NCBI GenBank assembly: GCA_029851415.1
Contig: CM056744.1
Location: 10,547,268-10,611,267 of the forward strand
Source: Eretmocerus hayati
Lineage: Eukaryota; Arthropoda; Insecta; Hymenoptera; Aphelinidae
Direction of reading: 5' to 3'
Length of the DNA stretch: 64,000 nt
The translations under genes and the position numbers were made by a program. Of this stretch, positions 10,011 through 22,736 are shown in pieces. Numbering within the stretch: the first letter of the stretch is position 1; every line of letters starts with the position of its first letter. Under the pieces are notes generated by a model, which saw nothing but the letters and a program-made list of their open reading frames with translations, was not told the DNA's origin and searched no databases.

Positions 10011-13000
10011 ATGGCTCGGCGGCGCAATAACCGTGTTGCCGTTCCACCTGTTAATCACAATGTTCCGGCTGATATCGCAGCTGAGGCAAAAGAAGCTAAA
10101 TTAGCAATTGTTATGATTTTGTTCTTCTTCATGCACTGAATAAAAAGTGCGGCCGCCGGGAAACGATCCGGCGAGCTCTTGATCAAGAGTCTGACACGCT
10201 GTTGACTGCAGTCATGGGCAGACATGCCCATGGGCTAGTCCGGCCGCACCAAGCGGCGCTGCTTATATGTGATACACTTGAAGTGCGGGCGCCTGTGTAG
10301 CTTGCGCCCGTAACACACCCCCTGGGCAGAGTCGACGATGTCCTCATCGTCTGAACTTAATGTCATTGACTTCTAATTGTCGTCTAAATAGATCCTGAGT
10401 CCATCTTGTCGGTACAGCAGGTCTACGCGTGGGCAGCGGCACCTAATTATCATCGTTGATTATCCTCCGAGTACGCAGTCCACTTGTGGGCGGGGTTCGT
10501 TCCGCTTTCTGACACCAGTTGTTATGATTTTGTTCTTCTTCATGCACTGAATAAAAAGTGCGGCCGCCGGGAAACGATCCGGCGACCTCTTGATCAAGAG
10601 TCTGACACGCTGTTGACTGGGCTAGTCCGGCCGCACCAAGCGGCGCTGCTTATATGTGATACACTTGAAGTGCGGGCGCCTGTGTAGCTTGCGCCCGTAA
10701 CACAATTCTTCCTCCAGTTTCTCGAGACAAATATTTGAAGCAATATGAAGCTTATAAAGCTTGGTGTCGTGAAAGAGGCACTCCTTATATCTCTGAAGAT
10801 TCCCTCCTAGTTTATGTCTGGAAGCTTCCTGTCGAAGATGGCTATGTGGCTTCAACAATCAAAGCTTATCTGTCTATGGTAAAAGCTTGTATCAAAGCTT
10901 TTGATGGAGTTGATATAGGTGCCTATGTTAATGTAAATAGTTATGTGAGAACTGCATCCAAAAGACACAAGCCTAAGAAGGCTCGTATTCTAACTGCACA
11001 ACAATTGCATCAGTTTTGTAATGTAGCCCCAGATGCTGAGTTCTTTTTGATTAAGGTAAGGTATCTATATTGGATCAATGGTTTATTTTTTCTTACCTAT
11101 TTGTTGATTTATGGTGTTTCTTTCAGGTAATTTTAATTATTGGTGTGATTGGTTGCTGTCGCAAAAGTGAATTGCTTGAATTACAAATGGCATATGTAAC
11201 TGTCACCGATACCAGTATTCTCATCGATATTCCACCTGAGGTTACTGAAAATAATACAGCTGATACATTCTCTATTGTTGGCCCTTTTCATGTTATTGTC
11301 AAGCGTTATCTAGAAGCACGTAAGAACATTGACAATGAAAAATTCTTTTTGTTGTACCGTGATGGTACTTTCATCAATAGTGCTTGTGGTGACAGGACCA
11401 TAGGTGCTCTTCCAAAGACTGTTGGAGAGTTTCTTGGTTCGCCTGAACCTGAAAGATACACCAGTCATTCCATCCGTAGATCATCTTCAACAGTTTATGC
11501 AGAGTCTGGCTGCACCGATACTGAGTTGAGGCTCCATGGGCGATGGAAGTCAACTAGTTGTGCCTCTGGCTATTCAGAGGATACTGATTATAGGCGCCAT
11601 AAAGTATCAGCTCAAATTACAAATGCAATTATACCTGAGCAAGCATTACAAGACCAGACAATATCTGTTTTTTCAAATCATCAGAATATTTTTCCTAAAA
11701 CTGCCAAAAACCCATTGTTTCCTAAGACTGCCAAAAAACTATTGTCACATCTTGCTCGCAACAAGTCTACTAACAGCAGTGCCACTGTAACTTCTGGCAT
11801 GTCAAGTGATATTACTGCGCCTTGTGGGCAACGGAATTCTCCAATTTTGTCTAATTCTATCACATCAGCAAGACAACAATTGTCTAAATTTGTACGTAAA
11901 CCGTTTACTGGCACTAATAAAACAGTGTCATCTGGCATGGCAAATATTTTTTCTGCGCCTCTTGGACAACATCACTCCACGTCTTCGCCGACTGTGGCTA
12001 ATAGAGCAGCTGTAGTTATGCAGGTTCCTACTGCATCTACGCATGTCACTGTAGCTGGACCAATGTTAGCTTAGCATCCTGTCGTCTGCAGGTCTGAGTA
12101 TGAGCCTATCTCCACCAAATCTGCACCAAGTAATAAGCCTATGGATAATCCAGTTATGGATGCAGTGCAAGAGGATTTGACTGATTTTTTCAAAGATGAT
12201 TTTGCTGATGATGAGCCTTGGACCAATGTTTGTTCTGATAGTGTATCTACGGTTACCAAATCTACTCCTAAAATTATATCCAATGTTTTGTTATGCCCAG
12301 CATCATCCTCTGCTTCAACAGCTGAGGGTAACAATTCTCATTCATCCTCAAGCCAAGCCGTGTCAACTGATAATCAGTCTGTCCATGGACAAAGTTCTAG
12401 TCTCATAAATGAGGTGAATAATGATATATTTCAGGACATGCTTTTACTCAGTAGTGATGATGAATCTAGTGCCAGTATATCTGATTCTGGTGAGGTTCGA
12501 AATGATCAAGTTTTTGAAGCTGGTCCTGAAAAATCACCACTATCTGATTCTGGTGAGCCTCATGGTGATCAAGATTTTGAAGCTGATCCTGGGGAATCAT
12601 CACTTCTTCCTGATGCTGATCAAGTATCTGATGCTGACCCCGAACAATCTTCTGGTGATGATCAGTGTGATCCATGTATGTCGCCTGACCCACCTGCTCC
12701 AATCTTTTTGGAACTTTTTGAACCTACACCATCTCATGTCTGCATGCGACTCATAAAAGCACCTCCACAACTTTCATCCGAAAAGTCATCACCAGCCATT
12801 CAACCTGAAGTACGTGAGAGATCAGACATATGTGGCCATGTTCCTGCGAATTCTTCTGAGATAGTTAGAAGCCCCGGAAGAAGATCATCCAGTTTATCAC
12901 ATCCCATTAACCACATGGATTTTGAGGAGCATTCACATTCTAATGTTGATGGAGAATTTGGTTATATTGAAGGGCATATACTTGCAAGTGCTGGTGGTGC

Positions 13001-13731
13001 TGCTGATTCATCGGTTTTAGCTCCAGGTTTTCACCCACCACCTTCAAATCAAGAACCATCACATATCCATTCTCCACAACTTTCACCCGAAAAGCCACCA
13101 CCAGCCATAAGTGCTGGTGGTGGTGCTGATTTATCGGTCTTAGCTTCAGGTGTTCACCAATTACTTTCAAATCAAGAACCACCACATATCCATTCTCAAC
13201 CACAACAGAGTGATAAAGTGGAACAAATTATAGTTCCACGAGTTCAAAGTATCCAGTCTCCCAAGGTTGTGGTTATTACAACCGATAAAGTTAATTCATC
13301 TTCTACAGAATTTCCACAGCAATCTGGGTGTTCTGGTTTTACATCACCAAGTGCTAATCCAGGTCATCTAGGTGCAGTTAAATCTGATTGTGTTGATGGT
13401 CTTGACTCTCATGAAGAGAAGTCAAATGTTTCTTATATAAATCGTCCTAATATGGATCCTAATCAAGGCAATTCTAGTGTAATGATGTCCATCATTATCC
13501 ATCAGTTGCACATTCAGTACGTCAACATGGTAGAAAGTCTAGGAATCATTCTCAACGTTCTGCATCTTTGAGGTCCCCATATGGGAGGCCTACTTCTGTT
13601 CAGTCAGAACATAGTTTTTCATCTGTCTCTGAAAGTGATGCTGAGGAGATAAGATTTCGCTCTGCTGTTTTGAAATTCAATAAATGTTCAAACATACATA
13701 TCCATTTTCATACGGATAAGCAAAATTGATT
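10011..13731 (+). pseudogene. Crypton tyrosine recombinase with Ser/Pro-rich tail, interrupted
   Basis: The ATG at 10011 opens an Arg-rich N-terminus that breaks at 10108, where the LTR element inserts, and resumes in frame at 10707. An SAM-like N-terminal DNA-binding core follows. A 71-bp intron (11056-11126, GTAAGG...TTTCAG) precedes the catalytic domain. Catalytic residues are visible: Arg in GCCRKSEL, HxxR in SHSIRR, Trp in HGRWKS, and the nucleophile Tyr probably in GYSEDTDY. The protein would cut and rejoin DNA through a phosphotyrosine bond. An in-frame TAG at 12072-12074 separates the catalytic part from a long Ser/Pro/Asp-rich tail. A frame change near 13.48 kb precedes the last 80 codons. 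AATAAA lies at about 13679. If the TAG is the true stop, the tail is a second gene. Confidence 0.7.
10109..10702 (-). mobile_element. Miniature LTR retrotransposon (TRIM-like), 594 bp
   Basis: Two direct repeats, 10109-10315 and 10520-10702, begin TGTTATG and end CGTAACA. They are nearly identical apart from a 24-bp segment present only in the first. A 4-bp duplication CAAT flanks the element (10105-10108 and 10703-10706). Read on the minus strand, a TGGTGTCAGAA primer-binding-type sequence follows one repeat and a short purine run (CAGGGGG) precedes the other. The internal part is only about 200 bp and noncoding, so it must have moved with help from an autonomous relative. It interrupts the Crypton gene without changing its frame once removed. 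Confidence 0.85.
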
Positions 13732-14439
13732 CCCTCATTTGTTTACTCATGTATAACTATTAGATCTTAAATTCAGTGCATTTTTTATTATCTACATATT
13801 GTCATTCTAATATTTTTTTTTGCGAGTGAAGTCGTATTGAGATCAAAAGATTGTTGATATTTTTATTTATTCACTCATGTATGACTACCTCAGGCCCATA
13901 GCCATGTACAAGATTCACATTCTAGTGTATTTTTTAATATGCATGTATGATCACTTTAACATCTTTCTTCTATGAGTGAAGTATTGACATTAAAAACTGT
14001 TTGTCTTTGTACCCCTTTAGTTCATTAAACTTTATTGTTTGACATCTTGGTTTTCTTATTTTTCATATCCTGCATCTTTCTTGGTATTATTCTATCATGA
14101 ATTTGGTACATAATTTTTCGGGAAGATGGGGCCTTTTTCATGCACAGTCGGGTTATTCAGTCATTGTCTTTATTCATCATTCATAATCTGAGATTTTTGG
14201 GTTCTCAGTGGGGTGGAAGCTTTCTGCTTTTTATGTTTATTTGAGGTTATATGGTCATCATTTGCAATGTTGTTTGCAAATATCTAGGGATGTTTGGTGC
14301 ATTTGTAGTGAGGTGGAAACTTTTCGTTTCGACGACACCTCACAGTTTTAGACGCTGCAAAATTGACGTGTTTCCATGCACCCCCACCCTCGTCTCCTGC
14401 ATTGGAAACGGTGGCGTTTCAAGCACGAGTGGTATAAAT

Positions 14440-15040
14440 TGTATTAAGATGAATTTGAGATCGTTAATCCTATCGGTTCGAAAGCAGGGATTCATAAGAT
14501 TGGAGCATGTAATTACATAATTGATAATTCACCAGATCATATGAAATCAGAATTAAGCAACATCCATGTCCTTTCTTGTGTTACAACGTCGATGTCAAAA
14601 AGTATTCATTTGACCAAATATTCGGTTGATTCATCGTTGACTTGGAGAAGTTAGAAAGTCCCGAGGGAGTAACTATTCAAATTAATGGGGATGACTTCAT
14701 TTCGTGAGCTATGATATCGTCTTTCTGTGCTGATACTTTGGCTGCCCATGCTGTATGTAATTCCATGGGACCATCAACGACTCATTTTTGCCGTCGCTGT
14801 ATGTATAGTAGAGATGATTTACACGCTAAAAGACTTAAAATCGGACAGATGAGAACCGACGAACTTCATAGAGATCATATGCAAAGACTCGTCGAGTCGA
14901 GATTCTCACAAGCTGTTATCACCGGTACTGATTTGAGGGGAGACTGCCCATTGAATCGCTCTCGATTTTTTCGCCAGTTATTTTCAAACTGCAAAGCTTA
15001 TTGCTCAGAGGATCACTGATTTCTATGTGAATCGTGAACT
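14440..15040 (+). pseudogene. Decayed zinc-finger/transposase-like gene, piece 3
   Basis: Resumes with EIVNPIGSKAGIHKIGA after an in-frame stop. It then needs at least one frame change near 14610 and has another stop just before 14711. It then reads ISSFCADTLAAHAVCNSMGP, THFCRRCMYSRDDLH and TGTDLRGDCPLNRSRFF. These are the later conserved blocks of the family seen at 2.9 and 9.0 kb. Several stops and shifts make this piece non-functional. The Cys residues in FCRRC suggest a metal-binding site. Confidence 0.55.
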
Positions 15041-16228
15041 GAATAGGTGTTGCCGTGAATACCGGACGATAATGAGGAATACCTACGAAGGTAGTTTCTT
15101 CGAATAAAGGTGTGAAAATCTGGTTCGAGTCGCGGTGAGAAAAGGGGCTTCGCCTCAATAAGTTGTTCAAGGTGAATTTATGGAGCACGAATGAACATTC
15201 ATACATTGATTCATTCAATCATGTCCTCAAACGGATAAATGTGGCATCTCTCCATGCCATTACTCGGATCCATTGAGCTCGTGAAACTCATAGTCAGTTG
15301 CTGTATGCACACCGGAGGATCGTTTTTGCTTGTTCTGCAGTTTCTGAAGCATTCTGGTCCATATTTGATATCCAAAATTTGCAACAATATTCTTTGTGAG
15401 CATTTCTTGTATTCTCAGTAAGTGCGAGAGCAGTCATTCTAATCTCTTCTATCTTCGCTCTGAATCTCATTCAAGAGTGATTCAAAGACTTTCAACAGAA
15501 GCCCCTTCCAGATACTCTGAGTTATGTACAATGACATGTCAGTCACTGCATCCTGACTTCGATCTCCACTGAAAAATGTGTCTTCTGTTGAGTCGTATGC
15601 ATAAGCTTTCCTCTATCGTTAAGCTCAACTCGCTATGCTAATTTACTGGTTCAGTGGTACAGCTAGAACTCTAAAAGTAATAATACTCATAGGCTGCGAT
15701 ACGAAGACTCAGATGCTGTGCTGACTCAAAACTCTGTCGGCAATGGGTTTTCTTGCAGAACATTCCCTTGCCGACAACTTCAAACAAGTTTTTATAGCAT
15801 TGCAACTCTCCACGGCACTCATTCGATTTTCGCAATGTAGAGAAATTTGACATAATTTTAATTCCTTTCAAGTGATGAAACGAGCTTGTTCGAGTTGTTT
15901 TATACTTTTTCGTTTTCTTATGATGAAAATTGAGATTCTGAGCTTCAAAATGACCTCCTGCAAGACCCTGGCAGAGCTTACAGAGAAAAATTACGTGATT
16001 TACAATTTTTTTCGGGGAGGGGCCAATGAGAGGACAGTTTTTTTGTCCGCAAATGAGACGGAAGTAACGATGAATTTCAACCAAGATAGGAATAAAACTT
16101 GTGAATTTATTTCTTCACCCCATTTTGATCATGATTTGAAGACACAATAAAACCTAGAAGGATTGATGTCTCAAGAAAATGTAGGCCTCCACTGCGAGGA
16201 TTGGATGGTCATCAAAAATCAGACTTAT
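15041..16228. other. Unassigned, possible zinc-finger relic on minus strand
   Basis: No sound gene. A minus-strand open frame (16084-15671) contains a Cys/His pattern (MFCKKTHCRQSFESAQHL) that faintly resembles the second C2H2 finger at 3.05 kb, so it may be an older copy of the same family. The evidence is weak. Confidence 0.25.
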
Positions 16229-16417
16229 GCACGGGATGACAACAGAATCCGTGAAACTTCCATTCCAGATTAACAATATCCTCCCGATATTAAAGGAGTG
16301 ATACGGCCACAAACTCATTGACTTGAGGAGAAGCTCATCAAGCTTGTCACGTATGTTCAATATCTTCAGTATCCTACAATATTCCGTATGGATCAAGTTG
16401 GTTATTGAATGCGTCAC
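16229..16417 (-). pseudogene. Odorant-receptor first-exon relic
   Basis: The minus-strand frame contains LLLKSMSLWPYHSFNIGRIL and VVIPC, which align by eye with the LMGLWP...VPC segment of the odorant-receptor exon at 57.1 kb. In that gene the exon ends at TGC followed by a GTGAGT donor. Here TGC (ending at 16229) is followed by ATAAGT, so the donor G is changed to A. The next receptor exons were not found at lower coordinates. It is an isolated remnant of a 7-transmembrane insect odorant receptor and supports a former receptor cluster. Confidence 0.6.
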
Positions 16418-17522
16418 ACAAGAATGTATAACTAAAACAGTGATGTCTTTACAAAATGTTTTGAGGAACTCTACTTCACCTATTCGGTAGACGATGCTGT
16501 TGTAATTCAGCTCTGATAGTTGATTCCAAATTCATGATCAATCTTAGGCATGGTATTATAATGGAATGGTATTGGATGACTCATTTCAATGAATCATGGA
16601 ATAAATTTTCCGAGGAAAGGAAACGAAGGAAATCACATGATACATTCCACTCCCTCACAACTAATTAGTAGTTCAAAGCACTTTCGAGACCATCGAGCGA
16701 TGAGTTCACACAAGTATTCTTTATTGAACATCAAAATGGAACAATTCGGACATAGTTTATATCCGTGCACACATTGGAAGAGTATGAAAATGCATTAATA
16801 TTGCAATATTTGTATCATCATTCACATATCCCAATTGGTTCGTTAACCAGTGAAAACCAATGGTAACATTGCAGATGCCGATTATAGAAACGTCACAACG
16901 TTTGCAATTCTCGCGCATGCCTCCATACTCGAGTTCAATCCCTTTTTTTATCTCCTGATTAATTAACATGCAAATTTTGTCAAGAACATCAGCCTTACCG
17001 ATAAAAACGTCATCGAAATGCCCGTATCACTAAGAAAACCAAACATTGCAAAACTTCCGGTGTTCTCTGTGCGTGTGAATGAGTAGAAACGAAGAACAAG
17101 TAGTTCCCTAGATACACACCCGTGAAAACTGAGAAATGGACGTTCCTCAATTGAATATAGATTCGGAAATATCCCCGATCTGTTCGTTCGTGAAGAGGAA
17201 GAAGGCTGATCACTTCTAAATCATACATACGTCCCTGAGGAACAAATTCATATTCTTATGTCTTTCAACGAGCTATGAAAATAAAATCAGGGTGATCATT
17301 CGATGTTTTCCCATGATCAGTCCTATATCAGAGGAGAAATTGTTCACCTCGTGAATATAAAGAGATTTCAAAAGCAAGTTGGAAATTTTGAAGTTGGAGT
17401 TACTAAACTTCTTCCCTCCGACAACAATATTCCCAGCTGTATAACACCACGCTTTTTCCAACAGACCATAAATCCATACCGGTGAATATCAACGTCTTAT
17501 CGTTCACGGAAATTACAACTAA
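16418..17522. other. Unassigned sequence
   Basis: Short open frames only. One minus-strand frame (16969-16757) has an unusual Cys-rich stretch (ENCKRCDVSIIGICNVTIG) without a family I can name. Confidence 0.3.
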
Positions 17523-19589
17523 CAATGGGGGCCACGGGGTCCAGGTCGCCAATCTCGCCCAAGATTTTTTTACAGTTTTGGACTATCGAGAAGATGAAGA
17601 ATCCAGAGTAACTCCGACAAATGGGTCTCCTGTCCTAAGATACAGCCACTGAGATCAGCATTGCTCATTAAAAAGTGATATCGATGGTTCAGAGTGAAAA
17701 GGAACTATCTCAAAACGTGAGAGTTAAAAGGAACTATTCCAAAATTTTTGGTAAAAGGAACTATCTAAGAATTTTTGGTTGAAAAGAACTATCCAAAAGT
17801 GTCAGATTGAAAAGAAACTATTTAAAAATTTCTGATTTTAAAAAGGAAATATCTATGAATTTTTGGTTAAAAGGAACTATCTGTAAATTTTTGGTTAAAA
17901 AGAACTATCTATGAATTTTTGGTTGAAAGGAACTATCTAAAAATTTCTGGTTAGAAGGACCTATCTGAAAATTTTCGTTTGGGGATAATTATGTAAATAT
18001 TTATGGTTAAAAGAAACTTTCTGAAAATTTTCGGTCCAAATGAACTACCTTAACAATTTTGTTCAAAGGGAACAGTCTGAACAATTTTTTTTCAAAAGGA
18101 AGTATTTGAGCAATTCTTGGCTAAAAAGAAGTATCTAAAAGATATGAAAACTATCCCAAAATATGAAATGGTCTTGGCGTAGAGATGATGAATGGGCTCT
18201 AGTCAGGCATATCACCTTAATATCAAATTTTCTAGTTTCTTGCTGCAAACCATAGAGACTATAATAATGATTAGGCGCCTAGATAATATACATTGCTTTT
18301 ACGCTGTGGGGCACCTTGAAAACTCTCTAGAAGGGTTATAACCCGGTCTCTAGGGCGTGGCCATGAATTGATCCTTGTTGAGATCAAGAGGGATGGGAAA
18401 TCAATCAGAAGATGAAAAAAAAACAGAATTTTCAGGAATTTTGGAAGTGTGAAAACCGCATCCGACTATCGAAGGTAATATTCAAAGATAGAGATTTATA
18501 CACTCTTCACCTTTCAACCTAAAAACCAAATTGAAAAGAATTACAAAAGCAGCCGTTACACCCAAAAACTTTACTTGTGATGAAGAATGACTCCACGAAA
18601 AGAACCCACATATCCAAAAAAAACCACGGAGATGACACCTGACAAGAGCATGTTCACTACTGGCCTTATCCGACTAGACGCATCACATTCTATGGATGTC
18701 TTTCTTCTGATGAGTTTCTGATAGATAGTCTCTCTCAACCAAAAATTTTGAAAAAGTTACTTCTGAACAAAATTTCCCAGATTATGAAGATCTTGAATCG
18801 TCCCCATCAGTGAATAAACCTTGGTGAAGTTGGACCGAGCGTGGAAGACAAGGGATCTCGTATAAAGAATATTACAGCATGAGATCCCTTGTCCTCCACG
18901 ATTGGTTCAAGTTCACCAACGTTCATTTTCCAGATAGTTCATTTCGACCAAAAATTTTCAGATAGTTCCTTTCACCCATGAATATTTACAAAGTCCTTTT
19001 AAAACGAAAATTTTCAGATAGGTCTTTCTAACCAGAAATTTTTAGATAGTTCCTTTTAACCGAAAATTTATAGATAGTTCCCTTCTAAAATCAGAAATTT
19101 TCAGATAGTTCCTTTCAACCAAAAACTTTTAGATAGTTCCGTTTAACCAAAAATTTCCAGATAATTCTCTTTAACCGGAAATTCATAGATAGTTCCTTTC
19201 TAAAATCAGAAATTTTTAGATAGTTCCTTTCAACCAAAAATTTTCAGATAGTTCTTTTCCATTCTTTCGTTTCTAGATAATTCTTTTCTACCAAAATTTT
19301 TTAGATAATTCCGTTCATAGGCACTCTCAGATAGTTCCTTTCAACCAAAAATTTTTAGATAGTTCCTTTTACCAAAAATTTTTGGATAGTTCCTTTTTAC
19401 TCTGAGCCATCGATATATATATATATATATATACTTTGATATACTGGTAATGCTAAAGTTTTTGCCTGTATCTCTGGCCAGGAGGCCCATTCGACGGAGT
19501 TACTCTAGATTCTTCATATTCTAGGAGGTACCAAACTGTGAAAATATTTTGGGGATGATTGGTGAACCGGACCTCGTGGTCCCACCTTG
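17523..19589. mobile_element. Foldback (FB-like) element with tandem-repeat arms, 2067 bp
   Basis: Inverted ends pair about 17523-17690 with 19420-19589 (tips resemble GGGGCCACGGGGTCC). A 3-bp TAA flanks both sides (17520-17522 and 19590-19592). Inside, each arm is an array of a degenerate unit of about 28-30 bp: AAAAGGAACTATCTAAAAA at 17690-18140, and its reverse complement at 18920-19400. The centre (18.2-18.9 kb) is unique apart from a hairpin at about 18833-18905. Long inverted arms made of tandem short repeats are the defining architecture of Drosophila FB elements. No transposase is present. Confidence 0.8.
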
Positions 19590-22500
19590 TAAGTTTTGGT
19601 GCACCACGTGACTGACCGGTTTCCACGCCACGTCGTAAAATATCTATGTGTGTATCCTATTAGGAGCTTTCAAAGCTTTCGTGACAGTCATCTGAACCAG
19701 TCGTATGGTCGAATATTGACTGACTAGAAGACTGTTTCAAATACAGGTCATGAACTCGGCTGAAACTCTGAAAATAGTCCTCTTTTAGCACCAAAAGAGG
19801 ATACCATCAAATTGTGTAATTTTGGTACGATTTCGGTACTAATTATTTTGTTTGGCTAGGAATTCCGACATACATTGACAAAATCCACTTCAACCAATGT
19901 TCAATCGGAAGCTTACAGTTTCAGATTTTGATTGGCGGGCTCCAAAGTTCGCTCTGATGTGTCTGAGCAGGAGCTGTTAGCAGTTTCGGATGTGTACCAA
20001 AGTTAAACCCCGACCGGGCAATTTCGGTACACTTGCAAGATATTTCAGTTTAACCCACCACCGCGAGTGAATTAATTTTAATCATTCAGAAGTCTTGTTG
20101 TAAACTGTTTGAAACCTTTTTAAGCCTCATGGACCATTAATCGCTTCAAGGTGAGTTGAAAAGGAGCTGTCATAGGAAGTTGTACCGGAGTTACCCTATT
20201 CTCATGCTTCTTACGTAGAGTGGGTAACTTTGGTACACTTTTTTATGGTTTTTTTCTCTGCTTTCCATTCTTTGAATTCCAAATTCTGTAAATACCCCAT
20301 TGTAACGATGGTTTCTTCAGTATGTTGCTAAAGGTGGTCAAAATATGGCATTATTCACTCGTAGTTCGTCCCGGAACAGTTTTTGTCAGGTAGACTGACT
20401 GCACCACTCGCGTATCGCTGCTAAATCAGCCTTTCCGAAAGATGCTCCAATAAACAACCAGGTTGAAATACCACGAGGCAAAAAATTGCTTTATGATCTC
20501 CCATTTCAAATGCAGTGCGATCAAAGCGCCATCTATTGGGCAAAATATCCGGATCCTCTCCAGACTAGCCTTAAGGATGTGTAGATACTTTCAATGACTC
20601 AGCTTCAATTGTGTGTCAACACTCTAGACTCAACTGCTCTTGTCGAAGCGCAAACTCAACGCAGCTTTCACTGGTGGCTCAAGATAGCCCAAATCACGAG
20701 AATTTAGGTGACTGATAAGAATTGTGGAGGAGTCACCCTCGAGTGACTCTCCGCAAGATTCATTCAACTCGGGCATGGTCTCGGATTACCTAAGCTCTAT
20801 CTAGAAAAGCCTCCGGCGAGCACTTGACCAAGGGTTGGGTTTGGCCATGTACTGATGGCCGATCACAGAAATCAATAGCTGCCAATAGGAAGTGGTCATT
20901 GCCATTCTACTCTGGCAATGGCTATACTACCTTTCAAGACCGCATATCAGGGCGGATCATTGTGTTGTGCCCTCAGGAGTGACCAAGACAGAGCCCATAG
21001 GTGAAGACTCGTTGTATGAAATCTAATTTGGGTGTTCCTGTGTGCGTATATCAAGATAAACACATAATTTTGCTTAGTGAGATATAAGAATCTAAATTAG
21101 ACTGTAATAGACGATAATAATTCCATTTGTCGTAGCTTCTTCTAGTATTGAACCAATATCAAAGCTTCAGAGACGTCTCATCTTCTGGTCGTGATGATCA
21201 CATGAGATTCAGTTTGATTTTGATAGCTTCATGAATTATGATCTCATTGATGCTATTGCACCAAAATAGGAACTTGACATTTTCAAAAGCTGAAATTTAT
21301 ATCAAGCGTTACTCATTCATTGAATTTCCACAGTACTCTTAAAGCACGTCTACATTTGGCTGACCACCGCAAGTGAGATTCTCATTGGATATGGTTCGGA
21401 ACATTCGTGGGATAGAAACCCAACAAGAATCAGGATTAGCACTTGGTCCGTTTTTGAGGAGATTTGGGATTAAATGTTTTTTTTCCGACATTTTTCTTGT
21501 TGTACCCTTGATAAGTCGAAGAGAATGCCGTTCATTGGAAATTGTGAGCAACATTTCGTAGATCCTTAGAGATTAACCGAGAATGGTTCCTATACATTTT
21601 GCCATACGAGGCTTCCTGGATCTATAATTAACGTCCGAGACTCATATATTTCTGTCATCTATCTCGTTTTCGACCGTATTACTCTGAGGAAATACATCAT
21701 ATTGAGAGATTGTACTCAACACCCACAAGAATTCCATGATCGAATCAATCTAACCTTGATCAACTCATTCAATTTCATCTATCCCTTTGTGGATAATCTA
21801 AATTTATCTTATGAATCTTACATCCTGTTTAGATAGCTGCGGAACGACAAATGTCCAGTTTTATGTGTTTTCTTCGAGTAGTACAATCAAAACCGTGGAG
21901 AATGACTGAAAAATATAGATATTGGACAAAAATATGACAATTACGGAGAAAAGAAGCCAAATATGAGAAAATGTGTGAAAACTTCAATATTCGTCTCCGC
22001 CAGATTCACAAAAAATGTCCCCGCATTTTTTGATAAAATGTATTTTCTTTGAGTCATGCAGTTGAAACGGTGAGAATGACGGAGAAATTATAGATCTTGA
22101 AAGCAAATTCGTGAATCAAGGGAACGGGAAGTCTGACACACGTCAACTAGGGAAACAGGATGCATGGGAAACCGTGTCATGACCTTTCCTGTTCGTCCCT
22201 TACATGTCGTCAGAAAATTTACTGAAGACGTTTTCAAAAAACCAGCATATTCCCTCAAGATACCGAGGATAGAAGAGAGAAGAGTTTCGAAAGAACGCCT
22301 TTTTTCAATTTTCCTCAAAAACAGACCAAGTGGCAATTCTGATTCTTGTTTGGTTGTGATTCCACAGAAACGCCAAACTATATTCAACTAGTGATCTCGG
22401 GTTTTTTATAGTGCATATGATGTGATGATGACAAGTTTCATCAAACAGCCAAGGACGAATTGATATTATTCCACCAAACACTTGAATTTAAATGTAACTT

Positions 22501-22736
22501 GGGATGGAATTTTCGGTCGCCGAGATGTTATCGATTCAGATGGATAGTGTTGATTGAGATGGAATGCATGGCTAATTTTCGGCTACGACTGTACATGCAG
22601 CATTCAGAGCTTTGATTCTGGGCCTTTTCTCGAGCTGTGATCTAGTCTTTTGACATCTTTCATGAAAATTTCGTTTGCGACAAAGCGAACTCGAGTGAAT
22701 TTAGGATACGTTGGGAGCATTTCAATAAGCTATATA
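19590..22736. other. Unassigned, contains a diverged inverted repeat pair
   Basis: No gene recognised. Sequence at about 21380-21560 (core ACCCAACAAGAATCAGGATT) recurs inverted at about 22200-22390, so a diverged foldback element of about 1 kb may lie at 21.34-22.43 kb. Its ends were not resolved. Confidence 0.4.

Larger units (their letters stand above)
9574..14439 (+). mobile_element. Crypton-type tyrosine-recombinase transposon
   Basis: A block of about 4.9 kb with no terminal inverted repeats separates two consecutive parts of the decayed gene (9573 and 14440). It holds one tyrosine-recombinase gene. Both junctions carry a short TAAAT-like sequence, compatible with site-specific recombination at a short match, but the exact crossover base cannot be fixed because the flanking frames do not join cleanly. 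The miniature LTR element at 10109-10702 lies inside. The 3' part (13.73-14.43 kb) is AT-rich and noncoding. Confidence 0.7.
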
